NCBI GenBank assembly: GCA_004009845.1
Contig: RMBW01000426.1
Coordinates: 1 to 23,695 of the forward strand
Direction of reading: 5' to 3'
Source of the DNA: Davidsoniella eucalypti
Lineage: Eukaryota > Ascomycota > Sordariomycetes > Microascales > Ceratocystidaceae
DNA length: 23,695 nucleotides
Below, piece by piece: positions 9,187-19,612 of the stretch. Position numbers and translations under genes: made by a program. The stretch's first letter is position 1. Every line of letters begins with the position of its first letter. The notes under the pieces were generated by a model, which was given only the letters and a program-made list of their open reading frames with translations, ran no database searches and was not told the origin of the DNA.

Positions 9187-9884
9187 GAGAGAGCCCTAAA
9201 AACATGCGGATTTAGACTAGACTTTTGAAATTATAAATTGCTTCAACATGATTTGATTTTATTTAACCTTCTTGCAGTATGGTTTACATTGATCCAGTGT
9301 TTTAGTAGATTTTGTTTTATACTTTTATACATATGCAGAATTGAATTAATAACTAGATTTTTTAAGTCATACTAGATAACCTATCTGATCTATTCATAGT
9401 TGATTAATCAACTTGAACAAATCGATTAAAAATTAATTTATTATTCAAATTAAAAGTTGCGTTTTAATAGTATTTTAGTTTAAAAACTCAAAAAAGTAGT
9501 CTTGGTTTAGGTCTAGAGTTCAAGTCTTCTTTGTGTCGTTAGGTATCAGTTTAACTAGAAATTGCCTTCAAGTTAGAAATTGCCTTCAAGATTTTATGGG
9601 TTTAAACACCGTTAAAACTACACAAATCCTAAGGACGAATTTGAGTAGATTAATAGATCTAGACAAGTTGGCCTAATAACATTTCAAAATTTGTTTAGGA
9701 TATGATTAGTTTAGTGAAGTGAGAACTGATTATGAGTTACCCTAACAAATACTTGTTTATAGGTTACAAATAAATTATATAATGTAAAAGACATGAAAGA
9801 GATAATAATTTTAATTTGATTTAGTTTACTAATTTTAGTATTTTTAATTTTACTAATTTTAGCAATTTTAGAAACTTTAATTGA
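9187..9884 (+). mobile_element. Linear plasmid, copy 3 (R-end fragment, inverted)
   Basis: 698 bp of plasmid R end in the opposite orientation to copy 2: terminal repeat 9187-9226, leader to 9792, then the first 30 codons of DPO. Identity with the plasmid stops after 9884, where the plasmid continues TTGAATG and this sequence becomes GCGGAAAGG. It is the point where plasmid DNA meets the nuclear block. Confidence 0.85.
9793..9884 (+). pseudogene. DPO N-terminal fragment (residues 1-30)
   Basis: Starts with the same ATG as the other DPO copies and encodes only the hydrophobic N-terminal segment before host DNA takes over at 9885. One in-frame TGA (Trp9 in the mitochondrial code) is present. 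It cannot encode a polymerase. Confidence 0.75.
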
Positions 9885-10339
9885 GCGGAAAGGTGGTGCA
9901 CATCGATTCTAGCCCGCCTGTCGACGAGGTGTTCAAGACTACCATCGATGCTCTGACTAAAAAGGTTGGCAAACTTTGAGAAACTATGAATTCTTGCTGA
10001 AGGGGTATGACTATTGGCCTGTCTTCCTATCTTGTGTGAATATCTTTGTCTCTTTTTTTTCGCGGAGTTTTCTATCTGGGGGTTCGGAAAGCAAAGGGCG
10101 GTGGCTGTCATACATACTCATACACACTAAAGATATCTTTAATAATAACCTATCACTATGGGATAAATATCAGAAAACTGGTGTTTTCTCAACTCGTGTA
10201 ACTAATAGCAAAAACCTTTAACTTTGACTATATCCAGCGTCTATCTGAATCACTAATTTATCTCCATAACCGCCAATAATTCAATAGATTCATAAGTGTG
10301 ACCACCATTTTGATTATCGTGGATCACCACGAGTTAGCC
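9885..10339. other. Nuclear DNA next to the plasmid junction, no clear gene
   Basis: Composition changes sharply at 9885. A short plus-strand frame from 9891 to the TGA at 9977-9979 reads VVHIDSSPPVDEVFKTTIDA... and ends in KKVGKL. A Pro/Asp-rich start followed by an amphipathic helix is reminiscent of the N-terminal part of retrotransposon Gag proteins, but it is too short to call. The rest, up to the tRNA, holds only short unrecognised frames. Confidence 0.35.
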
Positions 10340-10424
10340 GCGTAATTGGTGTAGTGGTAACATTAATCGTTGCCATCAAAGCAATGATTTCGATTAGCCC
10401 TGGGTTCGATTCCCAGATTACGCA
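10340..10424 (+). tRNA. tRNA-Gly(GCC) with a 14-nt intron
   Basis: Acceptor stem GCGTAAT (10340-10346) pairs perfectly with ATTACGC (10417-10423), with A10424 as discriminator. Anticodon stem AATCG (10365-10369) pairs with CGATT (10391-10395). The loop carries GCC at 10372-10374. Removing 14 nt at 10376-10389, one base 3' of the anticodon as in all nuclear tRNA introns, leaves a normal 7-nt loop. T stem CTGGG/CCCAG encloses TTCGATT, the RNA polymerase III B box; the D arm GGTGTAGTGGTAAC gives the A box. A run of five T's at 10428-10432 is the likely Pol III terminator. Confidence 0.92.
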
Positions 10425-10427
10425 ATC

Positions 10428-10432
10428 TTTTT
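10428..10432 (+). terminator. T5 run, Pol III terminator of tRNA-Gly
   Basis: Five consecutive T's begin 3 nt after the end of the mature tRNA, the usual distance and form for RNA polymerase III termination. Confidence 0.6.
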
Positions 10433-10812
10433 GGGTTATTCATGAATTACATGTGTGTTTCGCTTGGAGATAGAGCAATTTATTTTGTTTTTAATCCTTG
10501 ATTCATGAGCGTTCGTAGTTTGTTTTTGTGTGATATGGCTATTTATTTAACTAGCGATACTTTGGAGGAGATGTTGGGGATAGAAGAAGAACAGAAACTG
10601 GATCTTTGTGACTAAAAGAAAAAGAAAAAAAAACCAATAAGAAGTAGCATTCAATATGCCAAAAAGACCCAAATATGATCCTGTCAAGTGAATAACAGCA
10701 AAAAACGTGACAATGCACCTACAACTACAAAATATCAACTTGGTGTCCAAGCTCCGTTTGATATACATAAAAAGACAACAAAATGTAAAGAACCAAGAAC
10801 AACAGTTTATTC
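10433..10812. other. Intergenic region between tRNA-Gly and the FOX2 3' end
   Basis: No gene recognised. It should include the FOX2 3' untranslated region (FOX2 runs leftward into it). A purine-rich tract with long A runs lies near 10614-10637. On the FOX2 strand this reads as T-rich sequence, compatible with fungal 3'-end formation. Confidence 0.4.
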
Positions 10813-13582
10813 TTAGATCTTGGTCTTGGGAGAGCCCTCGAGCAACTCAGCAGCAGCGCCACCAATAGCCAGCTTGCCAGTCTCCTTGACCTTGGTCTGG
10901 AAGATGATCTTGTTTCCCTCCTTCCACGCCTCCGTGACCAGCGTCTGGCCAGGGTTCACGGTGCCAGCAAAGCGGACCTTGATGTTCTTGAAAGCGCCAA
11001 AGTGGTCATATAGTGCCTTACCAGCCACGCCGAACGAGCACAGGCCGTGGAGAATGGGCACCTTGAAGCCGCCGACCTTGGCAAAGTCTGGGTCGATGTG
11101 AAGAGGGTTGTAGTCGCCACTGAGACGGTAGATGGCAGCCTGGTCTTCGGTGGTCTTGACTTCTAGGACGGCGTCAGGTGCGCGTGCCGGAGGCTTGTTG
11201 CCAGCTGTGCTGGCGCCACGGTCAGTGGGCTTGCGCTGACCGCCGAAGCCACCGCAACCACGTAGGAAGACGGTGGATTCGTTGTAGAACACCTCCTCGC
11301 CAGTCTCCTTGTTGATGGTGGTCACGCAAGTCTTGGCAATGGCGGCGTTGCCCTTGTCGACGACCTCTAGAAGTGTCGACTTGGAGACCAAAGTACCTGA
11401 GGTGGGAATGGGGAACTTCTTGATCTCTAGGAACTGCTCGCCGTGCAGAAGCATCATGGGGTTGAAGTTGGGGACAATGTCGTCAAAGGTCCAAGGCATC
11501 TGCACGTTGAAGGGGGGGATAACACCAAAAGTGGGCAGAGCCTGGAAGTTATCAGCCCCCTCAAACACGTACTTGAGCTCTGTGCGCTTGGCTCCAACGC
11601 CCAAGTTGTAAAGCATGACGTCCCGCTCCTCGAACTTGTACTCTGTTGGAATCGGGTCGATCTTCTTGAATTTTTCAATTCTCTCAAGGTAGTTGACCTT
11701 GTCGGAAGATTCAGCATCAGAGGAGTTAGTTAGGTTCGCCATCATCTTCTCAACGGAGTCAGAAGCCTTGAAGGGGTGATCGGCGCGGCCGTCATCGAAG
11801 TTGTTGATCTTGTCCCACTGAACTAGAAGGGCCTCGGGGGTCAAAGGCTTGGTGACGGGGAATCCGTGACCGCCGCTTCGCTGCCAGCGGGTCTGTCCAA
11901 CCCAGCCGCTGCCAACTTCGTATAGGCCACCAGTAGGTGTAGGGCACTTGTCACTGGCCAAGGCTAGGACGACAGGTGCGATGTAATCAGGTTTAAAGGC
12001 CTGGACTAGCTCATCAGGCAGAATTGTCTTTGTCATAGCAGTGCCCGCATTGGGAGCGATGGTGTTGACAAAGATGTTGTACTTGGCACCTTCCAAGGCT
12101 AGAGCGCGAGAGAAACCCAGGATACCACACTTGGCAGCTGAGTAGTTGGCCTGACCAAAGTTGCCGTAGATGCCACTGGTGGAAGTCGTGTTGATGACAC
12201 GACCATACTTTTGCTTGAGGAAGTAAGGCCAAGCAGCCTTAGTGACCTTGTAAGTACCGCGCAGATGCACGTTCATAACGGGATCCCACAGGCTCTCGTC
12301 CAAGTTGGTGAAAGCCTTGTCACGAAGGATACCGGCGTTGTTGACAATGATGTCAATACGGCCAAAAGCGTCGATGGCGGCCTTGACGACAGCATCGCCA
12401 TCCTCAGCAGAAGCCTTAACACCGATGGCCTTGCCACCTAACGCCTTGATCTCGTTAACCACGCCCTCGGGATTGGCCAGATCGTTGACAACGACAGCGG
12501 CGCCGTGCTTGGCAAATGCCAGGGCATAGATGCGGCCAATACCAGCACCACTACCAGTGACCAGAGCGACCTTTCCAGAGAAGTCGAGCTTCTCAGCAGG
12601 AGGGTTAGGGCCAAGCTTGAGAGAGTCCTCAAGCAAGGTTACGAAGTCATTGGGTCCGGATGGATATTGAGGCGCGCTGAAGTCGATAACCTTCTTCCAG
12701 TTCTGTATCACAGCTCCGGGGGTGTATGAATCGTCAGCCTTGAGCAGAAGACCAGACGACCGCTCCCAGCGCAGCTTTGCTAAATGGCCGCCACCAACTT
12801 CGTAGATAGAGCCGCTCTCGATGTTGTCCTTGTGGACCAGGACAGCAACTAGAGGCACAACCCACTCGGGGCCGAGGTGTTTAAGCACATCCGGAGGCAG
12901 GACAGTCTCAGTCATGCGGCTAGCAGCAATAGGCGCAATAACATTGCAAAGGATGTTGTACTTGGCGCCCTCCTTAGCCAGAGTTTCAGTGAAGCCCACC
13001 ATAGCCAGCTTGGCAGCCGAGTAGTTGGTCTGGCCAAAGCTGCCGAAGAGACCGGCAGCCGAAGCAGTGTTGATCACACGACCGTACTTTTGCTTGCGGA
13101 AATGTGGCCAAGCAGCGTGAGTGCACTTGTAGGCGCCCTTGACGTGAACCTTCATGATGATGTCCCAATCAGCATCTTTGAGGTTCTTGAAGCTGATATC
13201 GCGCAGGACACCGGCATTGTTGATTAGAATATCGATGCGGCCAAAGTTCTTGATAGCGGTCTCGATAATGCGCTCGCCGTTTTCGACAGAGTCGTAGTTG
13301 GCGACGGCCTTACCGCCAGCAGCTTTGATTGCGGATACTACCACATCTGCAGCCTATTGTAGAACAACAATAATTAGCATGTTGCGCATAAGAGAAAGCG
13401 GCAATTATAGTAGTGGTCTGACTAACCTTTGATGAAGAACCTTCGCCCTTGAAGGTACCGCCCAAATCGTTGACCACAACGCTGGCGCCACGCGATCCAA
13501 AGAAGGTGGCATAAGCTCTGCCGAGGCCGCCACCGGCTCCAGTCACGACAACGACCTGGCCGTCGTATCGTAGCTCAGACAT
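10813..13582 (-). CDS. Peroxisomal multifunctional beta-oxidation enzyme (FOX2): two dehydrogenase domains plus 2-enoyl-CoA hydratase 2
   Basis: 898 aa after splicing: exon 1 13427-13582 (52 codons), exon 2 10813-13353. It catalyses the second and third steps of peroxisomal fatty-acid beta-oxidation through (3R)-hydroxyacyl-CoA. Two tandem short-chain dehydrogenase domains: cofactor loop TGAGGGLG at 14-21 with active-site YSAAK at 163-167, and TGSGAGIG at 318-325 with YSAAK at 456-460. Each has the NNAG motif and is followed by the YEVG segment typical of this family. From about 610 there is the hot-dog hydratase 2 module. Its D-x-N-x-x-H catalytic signature is DYNPLH (Asp799, Asn801, His804), followed by HGL near 821. 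Length and order match fungal FOX2. The C-terminus is Thr-Lys-Ile, a weak variant of the PTS1 signal (AKI or SKL are commoner). Four CCGAGG/CCTCGG elements lie upstream. Confidence 0.95.
13354..13426 (-). other. FOX2 intron (73 nt)
   Basis: Begins GTTAGT and ends AATAG on the coding strand, with a branch-point-like GCTAAT (13373-13379) about 20 nt before the 3' splice site. It is phase 0, between Lys52 and Ala53. Splicing joins SSSK to AADVVV, which restores the conserved helix after the first Rossmann strand-loop. Size and signals are typical of filamentous ascomycetes. Confidence 0.9.
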
Positions 13583-13913
13583 AGCGGGCGATATGTGTGT
13601 GAAAGTTGTGTTTATGAGTGTAGTTGTGGATGGAAGAGCGGGCAGATCGCCGTAAAGAGATCGAGATTGGGTGGCTGAAGATGAAAACTACAGACGCACT
13701 TTTATTAGACAAATGCGTTAGATGCGACAAATGGTCTCGGGGAAAATAACTCGATGAAGAAAGACAAAGAGGTTGGACAAGAATGATAGAAAAGAAAAAT
13801 GTGAAGACAAGTTTGATACAAGAGAGGAAAAGAAGAAATTAAAGATGAATAAAAAAGGAAGCAAATCGTGCTTCTAATACTTCGCAACTACCACAAGCAG
13901 ACAAGTTCTCAAG

Positions 13914-13919
13914 CCGAGG
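13914..13919. promoter_or_regulatory. CCGAGG fatty-acid response element, FOX2 promoter-proximal
   Basis: CCTCGG (either strand) is the core recognised by the FarA/FarB/CTF1 zinc-cluster activators that induce beta-oxidation genes in filamentous ascomycetes. This site is about 330 nt upstream of the FOX2 start codon. Assignment rests on motif identity and gene function only. Confidence 0.5.
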
Positions 13920-14345
13920 TGCAATTGCCGTCCTGGGTGGCAGATGTTCAATCGTGGTGGCAGTTGCTACTTGGATTTTTGTGTTCCTGTCTACAAAAGC
14001 GGCAATCAGAGTTATAGCTTCCCTAGGCAACATTGGAGCTCCTTCCCTGGCAGGCCGCCATTTCCAGCGTAACTTACTTCCCTGTAGTTTTCTTGGTAGG
14101 CTAATTTATTCTGTTGTTTCCTTCATTCTTACAAGTATCTCGCTATTATAGTACGACTGCAATAAGCTGTATTGCAATAGTTAGAGAGCAAACGTGCATT
14201 ACACTATCTTAATGATGTTGCTTGTAGTAGTATAAACAAAACATATGTGTGCTCAAGACGATTTTTCTTTTGATAGATGGCCTACTAAGTCAAAATGGCC
14301 AACAGCCGTTAGAAATCATTGCGTCTGAGAACTTGAAGCCTTGAG

Positions 14346-14351
14346 CCGAGG
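14346..14351. promoter_or_regulatory. CCGAGG element, second
   Basis: Same hexamer as at 13914 and the first of a close pair (38-bp spacing start to start with the next), about 760 nt upstream of FOX2. Confidence 0.4.
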
Positions 14352-14383
14352 CTTTACAGGGATTGTTGTGCAAAAATAACAGG

Positions 14384-14389
14384 CCGAGG
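14384..14389. promoter_or_regulatory. CCGAGG element, third
   Basis: Same hexamer and same orientation as its neighbour at 14346. Pairing of sites strengthens the case for a bound activator. Confidence 0.4.
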
Positions 14390-14944
14390 AGACGTCTGGG
14401 CGTGCCAAAGTATCACTTCGTAATTTTAGCTACAAAGGTACATTGAGATGGCCCCAGTATTCGAATGGCACGGTATCTAAGAACGGTTCTTGGAGAAATA
14501 GGAAGACTTGATAAAGCCTCTATATTTTTTGTGGCTGGAGCTACCATCCACTATATATTAAGTGTGGGCCCCTCTGTATTTTCTAGCATTGACCACTGCA
14601 GCTTAGTGTCATTTTATACTCTTAGAGGGTAGACCAGCGTCAAAGATGATCACATGGAGCTAAACTAAGCCTTGACTATACCAAGTAAAACTTACACATA
14701 TACCAGCCCATTTATTTCACATGCTGAAAGCGATTCTCCAAATGTTGCAACCTTCAAATAAAAAAAAAGCTACATATGTAGCTCGAAGCTTTTGCCTCCA
14801 AAAAACCGCGCCAATTCTCCAAATTGTATCGCCATAAAGAAAACCGGATAAAAACGTCATATGACTGACTAGCTAGGCCGCCTGTCGAAATTCCGGCGCC
14901 GTTGCAACCACGGAGACAAGACCAGATTAAAAGAGAAATCAAAG

Positions 14945-14950
14945 CCTCGG
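14945..14950. promoter_or_regulatory. CCTCGG element, fourth
   Basis: Same core in the opposite orientation, about 1.36 kb from FOX2 and 0.6 kb from the glycerate kinase start, so it could serve either gene or neither. Confidence 0.3.
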
Positions 14951-15554
14951 CATCCTTATACGTATTAGCCTTTGCCCGCATAAAAGATTCACTATCATAA
15001 GACGGCATCATCTCTTTTTTTCTGAATAAGTTCGGCGGAACCAACTCCGAACTATCGGGGCCTTGTCTTATTTCTCGTTTTTATTTTTTACTGAATTTTC
15101 CTCAAAATATGCCTTCTCTGCAGGCTAGAGGCATTAAAGTAAGCCGTTACGTAGCTTGTCGTCGTACTGATGCTACTAATAGATCAATATGAATCGTACT
15201 ATCAAATTTCACCATGTTTGTAGGGTGCTACTTAATACTTAATACCGACAAATAGGCCTCCCACCACCTTACTAGGGTCGTCATCTTGCATGATGCATGA
15301 TCTTAAGATCGTAACTCAAACTGCCAGTTTCACGGCGCACTTTAAACGAAGATTCAGAAGGGGCGCAAACGAGTGTTAATATCACGCACTACAACTACTT
15401 ATAAACCCACAAAGGCTGCTGTATCAATACACAAAAAAGAAAGCCTCTGTCTAATATAACCAATACAATCTCGACTGACTCCGCTAGTCGCTCAGTAACA
15501 GAACTTCAAGCAGCATCCCACCCAATATCGTCTACCATCTCTACTTCTTTCACA

Positions 15555-16155
15555 ATGGGCATCGACAAAACTCCGCTATGCGCGCCCTTCATTGTCTCCC
15601 AGCTTGAGGCTTACACTGCACCGGCGGCCCATCCACGGCGTCCGCTGTTCATCGGCCTCAATGGACCGCAGGGCATCGGCAAGACAACCGCCGTACAAGC
15701 CATCTCACAGGCCCTAACGCGCCAAAACATCGCCAACCTCGTCCTCAGCATCGACGACTTCTATCTACCACACCAGGCTCAATGCGCCGTCGCTCAGCGA
15801 GATCCCCACAACCCGCTATTGCAGCACCGCGGCCTGTTCGGCACCCACGACATCCCCGCTCTGAGTAGCGCTCTGTGCGCCCTACAGGAGGGCATTCCCG
15901 CCGTCATCCCACGCTACGACAAGGCTGCTTATGGCGGCGCCGGCGATCGCGCCCGGGAGGACCAATGGACTCCCGTTAACCAACCCGGCCAGGAGAAGTT
16001 GCGCGTCGTGATAATCGAGGGTTGGTGTGTCGGCTTCCGCGCACTCAGCGAGGACCTCGTTGTCAAAAGACACGCTGATCCGTCGACCCGCGTACTCCAT
16101 AAGCAGCGCCTGGAGGACGTTTTACTGATCAACCGCAACTTAGAGCAGTATGGCC
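15555..16155 (+). CDS. D-glycerate 3-kinase (TDA10-like), 3' end missing
   Basis: P-loop kinase of the fungal/plant glycerate kinase family, which phosphorylates D-glycerate to 3-phosphoglycerate. About 200 residues are seen of a usual 280-300. Walker A GPQGIGKTT at 37-45; SIDDFYLPH at 65-73; RGLFGTHD at 92-99; PRYDKAAYGG at 119-128; IIEGWCVGF at 153-161. The order and spacing match the yeast Tda10 family. The match holds through NRNLEQYG (193-200) and stops at the N at 16156. What follows does not resemble the family's conserved C-terminus (the WR-x-QE and Y-P-x-Y-x-LY region), and the frame closes after nine more codons. The 3' end is therefore lost at a sequence join, not by visible mutation. 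The start ATG has an A-rich fungal-type leader (CACAATGGGC) and gives a full-length N-terminus. Confidence 0.85.
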
Positions 16156-16156
16156 N
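16156..16156. other. Single N marking a join between the kinase gene and unrelated DNA
   Basis: The sequence from 16157 onward is repeated inverted at the very end of the window (23345 to about 23681), while the bases before the N are not. The inverted repeat thus begins exactly at the N, showing that two separately assembled pieces meet here. Confidence 0.75.
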
Positions 16157-16492
16157 CTCGCTACTGTTCCCAACTGGTCAGTAGGCAACCATACCGAACC
16201 CACTGCTCCCGCCATGCCTCCTGTCCCAACTACTGCCGTCACTACCCGAAAAACGTTCGAGATTCCGTAGCCGCGTCCGCATCTCAGCCTCACCTTATCG
16301 AATTTGGAGGCCACTCACGCGGAGTATGAAAAACTGGCTGAACCTAGCAATCTTCAAGATGCGAATCGATGGCCGAAGCTATAGCGACGAGCTAGCACGC
16401 ACTGCCTACCTGTTTAGCCGACTAGGCTCCGACACGCGTGCCAAACTCAACGAATTCTTTGTCTCCATTAGCGAGACCAGCCAGGCTCATAC
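16157..16492 (+). pseudogene. Possible LTR-retrotransposon gag fragment (frameshifted)
   Basis: Plus-strand coding-like sequence in changing frames: a Pro/Thr-rich segment (PTAPAMPPVPTTAV, near 16200-16245) is followed by a helical stretch. In the frame from 16326 comes KMRIDGRSYSDELARTAYLFSRLG, then a few residues on the motif KLNEFF. The pattern of a Pro-rich linker, then helices with an 'AYLFSRL' segment, resembles Gag capsid regions of fungal Ty3-type elements. I recognise this by pattern only. Indels between this copy and its inverted partner (23345-23695) show that the sequence is unpolished. It is cut by plasmid DNA at 16493. Confidence 0.35.
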
Positions 16493-19400
16493 GAAGTCAA
16501 AAACTGTCCAGAATTATATAGTTTTTTACAAATGATTTATTTAACTTTCTATACAATTTTAAGTAAATTTAATTGGATTCTTGGACGAGACTGTGACTCA
16601 CAAAGCGATATGATCGAAATTAATACCAGAATTAAATCGTTAATTCAGAATGAATTGAAAGATCCATTACAGAAGAAAAGGTATTAATTTCTTTTTATAA
16701 TAAGTTTGTTGGTTTTGATACTGAATACGAATCGATAAACTTCGAGAAAAATCTTAACCAATTACTATCAATTTCAATTGTCTTCTAACTATAATTTTTA
16801 TATGAAAGTACCAAAAATAGTTCCGTTAGAACTTTCGAACGGAGAATACAATAAATGATTTTCCGGTTCCTCTTTAAATTTGGGAAAAGATTAGTAATTC
16901 TACTTTACTTTCTTCTCTAGAACATTTGGTGAACGATTACAGAACTGTATTCTGTAATAGTCATGATTCTTTTATGAATAGAATAATAGAAATCGCCAAG
17001 TCAATTGAAAATTTTAAAGGTCGAAGAAAATAAAGATCATTATTTAATAAGTTCAGAAAAATCTTCTGTAGAAACAAGTTCGAATTTGTAGATTCTTACG
17101 ATTCTAGAGAACTTATTAAAGACATTAAAGAATTACATAAGAAGGTTATGAAATAACGCTTAAAATTTCTTCAAAGTAATTAATGAGGCTAGAGGAATTG
17201 AAGAGGATAGCGATATTTCAATAATTAAGAAAACATTAAGTAAAAGTAAAAGTAGAACTAGTATCGGTTTCGGTGATAACAAGGTTAATATTTCCCTAAA
17301 CCAATTTGTTTATTTAAATTTACACGAGTCAGCGGCAGATTTATCGATGTTGAATGATTTTAATTCTATAAAAATAAATTCGATATCGTTAAAAGGGTTT
17401 TCGTGACTCGTGGAAATGCTTTGAACTACTTTTACGAGGAAGATCATTTAAGTTCTAAAACTAAATGACCTTTTAAATTATATATTAGAGACACTACTCT
17501 ATTAGCTCCTGCAGGTGTAAAAAGTTTAAAAGATTTAGGAAATATTTACGGTGGTGAGTTTAGAAAACTAGAAGTAGGAGCTTATAGACAGGGACAAATG
17601 AAACTTTTAAAGAAAGAAAATCCCGAACTATTTATTCAATACGCTATTAAAGATGCCGAAATTACTTTAAAACACGCTACCTCTCTAGAAGAATTTTACG
17701 TTGCTAATGGAGGTAGTGGTGTTCCTCTAACCCTTTCTGGGATAGGTAAAAAGTATGTATTTAACTCCTGAGACGCTGACGGTTATAAAGGTTATCAAAT
17801 TAGAAAAGACGTTCCTTTAGGAGACTTAGGAAGTAAAATGTCCCCTAAACTTTTGAGAACTTTTCCTATATTTGAACATCTTTTAAAATTCTCGAAAAGT
17901 TATAGGGGTGGTCGTAATGAGTCTTTCATTTACGGTAAATTAGAAGGTCAAAAATTATATGATTACGATTTAACTAGTGCCTACACAACCGTTATGAGTT
18001 GTCTAGGTAAACCTGACTATCACAAGGTTAGAAAAATTACTGAAAAAGAGTTAAATCATATGAAACCTTGTGAATTCGTTAATAATTATCTATCTTTAGA
18101 AGTAGATTTTAAATTTCCAAAAAGATACTAAATTTCCAATGATACCAACTGTTGTTGATGAGAATGTAGAAGCCTATGTTCTGGAAGGAAGTGCTCAAAT
18201 CACAGGGCCCGAATTTTTAGTTGCTAAAAATATGGGTTGTGAATTGACTTTACTATCAGGGTCTATCGTCCCCTACATTATTAAAGAGAATATAGAGTCA
18301 GGTGGAATTTTACGTGACGATGACATAAATTATTATGAAAATCCCTTTAGAAAAATTATTAAGGAACTACAAGAGAAGCGTAGAGAACATCCAAAGAAAA
18401 CTTTTTATAATTATATGTATAAAGAAATAGGAAATTCTATTTATGGTCAAGTTTCTATGGGTCTTTCAAATAAGAGCGCTTTTGATACAAAAACTAAAAC
18501 TTACACAAAAATAAAGGGAAGTGATTTAGCTAATCCAATTTTGGCTTCACAAATCACGGGTTTCACTAGAGCTGTTATAGGTGAGTTACTAAATAACATA
18601 TCACTATTCGAAGAAAGTAAAGTTATTTCAGTAACTACCGACGGTTTTATCACTAACGTTGAGGATTTAGAAAACAAAGTTATCGAAAACTCAACTGAAG
18701 ATAAAACTATTTGTTTAAGAATATATAAGAACTTAAGAAAAGAACTTACAGAAAAAGAAGGATCATTTGATAACAGAGCTCTAGAAATTAAGTTAGAGGA
18801 TGAAGGTAAAGTTTTAAATTGAAAAACAAGAGGACAATTAAGTCAAACTCAAGCTTCGATATCAGCTATAACTGGTTTCCAGAAACAGGGTTTAAACAAT
18901 CCAGAATTATTTGAACTATTCTCTAATTATATATTTAAGAAAAGTTCTAAGTCTTTTCTATTCATACAATCAAGACTTAGAAGTGCTAAGGACATTTTTA
19001 AAGATGGAAGACAAATGCAAATGTTATTTAAGGATCAAATCTATAATCTTGGTTACGATAACAAAAGAATGATTTTAAGAGAATCTATGAAAGAATATTT
19101 AGAAACGGTTCCTTGACCAACTATAAAGAAGTTGAGAGAAATTAGAAAGCTGACTAACGCTATAAAATCACCAGTTTTCGGTAAATTCTTAACAAAAAGT
19201 GGAAATGCTTATAAAATTTACTGGAGACAGCTATCAGAAATTTTGTTAGAATTATTATTAAACCAGAGTTATGTGAAGAATATGGTATAGAATATAAAAC
19301 TATGACATACACACAAATCATTCAATATATAAATGACTACTACGATAATAATCCTAACGATTTAACTGTTAACGATTTAAGTGTTAATAAAGAGAAATAC

Positions 19401-19568
19401 AAGCTGAAACCTTCAGCGATCTCAAATCTAAAGTTTAGAAACAATATACCAAGAAAAAGAAATATAGAAACAGAAGCGTTCATAGAGTACGTAAAACAAA
19501 CTCATCCAAACTTTAAAGAAAATTTATTCTTCAAAGTAAATAGATTTAAGAAATCTAATAAAGTCTAA
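16493..19568 (+). pseudogene. DPO copy 4, N-terminally truncated, multiple frameshifts
   Basis: Encodes DPO residues 286-1311 in outline but is interrupted by indels: an altered run at 16511-16530, an extra A near 16678, further ones near 16790, 16885, 17020, 17075, 17142 and 17372. Another extra A lies at 18119-18123, and one is missing near 19216. The polymerase core (motifs A, B and C within 17838-18822) is otherwise readable. Near 19450 eight bases are missing relative to copies 2 and 5 (CTGTTAAT in the sequence around CCAAGA). Homopolymer-type errors suggest raw long-read sequence. No start codon context remains. Confidence 0.8.
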
Positions 19569-19574
19569 TAAAGT

Positions 19575-19612
19575 CTAATCGTACCTAAATTTATTTAGGT
19601 TTTCACGATTAG
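19575..19612. terminator. Hairpin downstream of DPO (copy 4)
   Basis: Same CTAATCGT/ACGATTAG outer stem and ACCTAAA/TTTAGGT inner stem as at 4558-4595, here just after the DPO stop on the plus strand. Confidence 0.55.

Larger units (their letters stand above)
8447..9884. repeat. R-R palindrome, 698-bp arms
   Basis: Positions 8447-9144 and 9187-9884 are inverted copies that appear identical wherever I compared them, separated by the 42-nt spacer. The arms include the first 30 codons of DPO, the whole leader and the R terminal repeat. The right arm ends where host DNA begins (9885). Confidence 0.85.
13583..15554. other. Divergent intergenic region between FOX2 and the glycerate kinase
   Basis: About 2 kb without a convincing gene. 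It must contain both promoters, reading in opposite directions. Short open frames (for example 14754-15044, minus strand, 96 codons) have no recognisable domain. Visible structure includes four CCGAGG/CCTCGG hexamers, a 7-bp stem TGCAATA/TATTGCA at 14158-14176, and the 12-bp palindrome GATCTTAAGATC at 15299-15310. A TATAAA-like word (15400-15405) lies about 150 nt upstream of the kinase ATG. CT- and CA-rich leader sequence precedes that ATG. Confidence 0.5.

Noticed and set aside
9976..10221. 81-codon plus-strand frame between the plasmid junction and the tRNA.
   Set aside because: Starts within unassigned DNA, low-complexity Phe/Ser content, no family recognised.
11309..13227. Many plus-strand and other-frame open frames across FOX2.
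   Set aside because: Shadows of the GC-rich FOX2 coding sequence, whose two SDR domains and hydratase domain account for the region completely.
14291..14380. Plus-strand frame reading LEIIASEN, resembling the LIASEN motif of serine hydroxymethyltransferase.
   Set aside because: Only about eight residues match. A stop follows within three codons, and no other part of the enzyme is nearby. Too short to call a relic.
14754..15044. 96-codon minus-strand open frame in the FOX2-kinase intergenic region.
   Set aside because: No recognisable domain, no supporting splice or codon evidence. Kept as non-coding.
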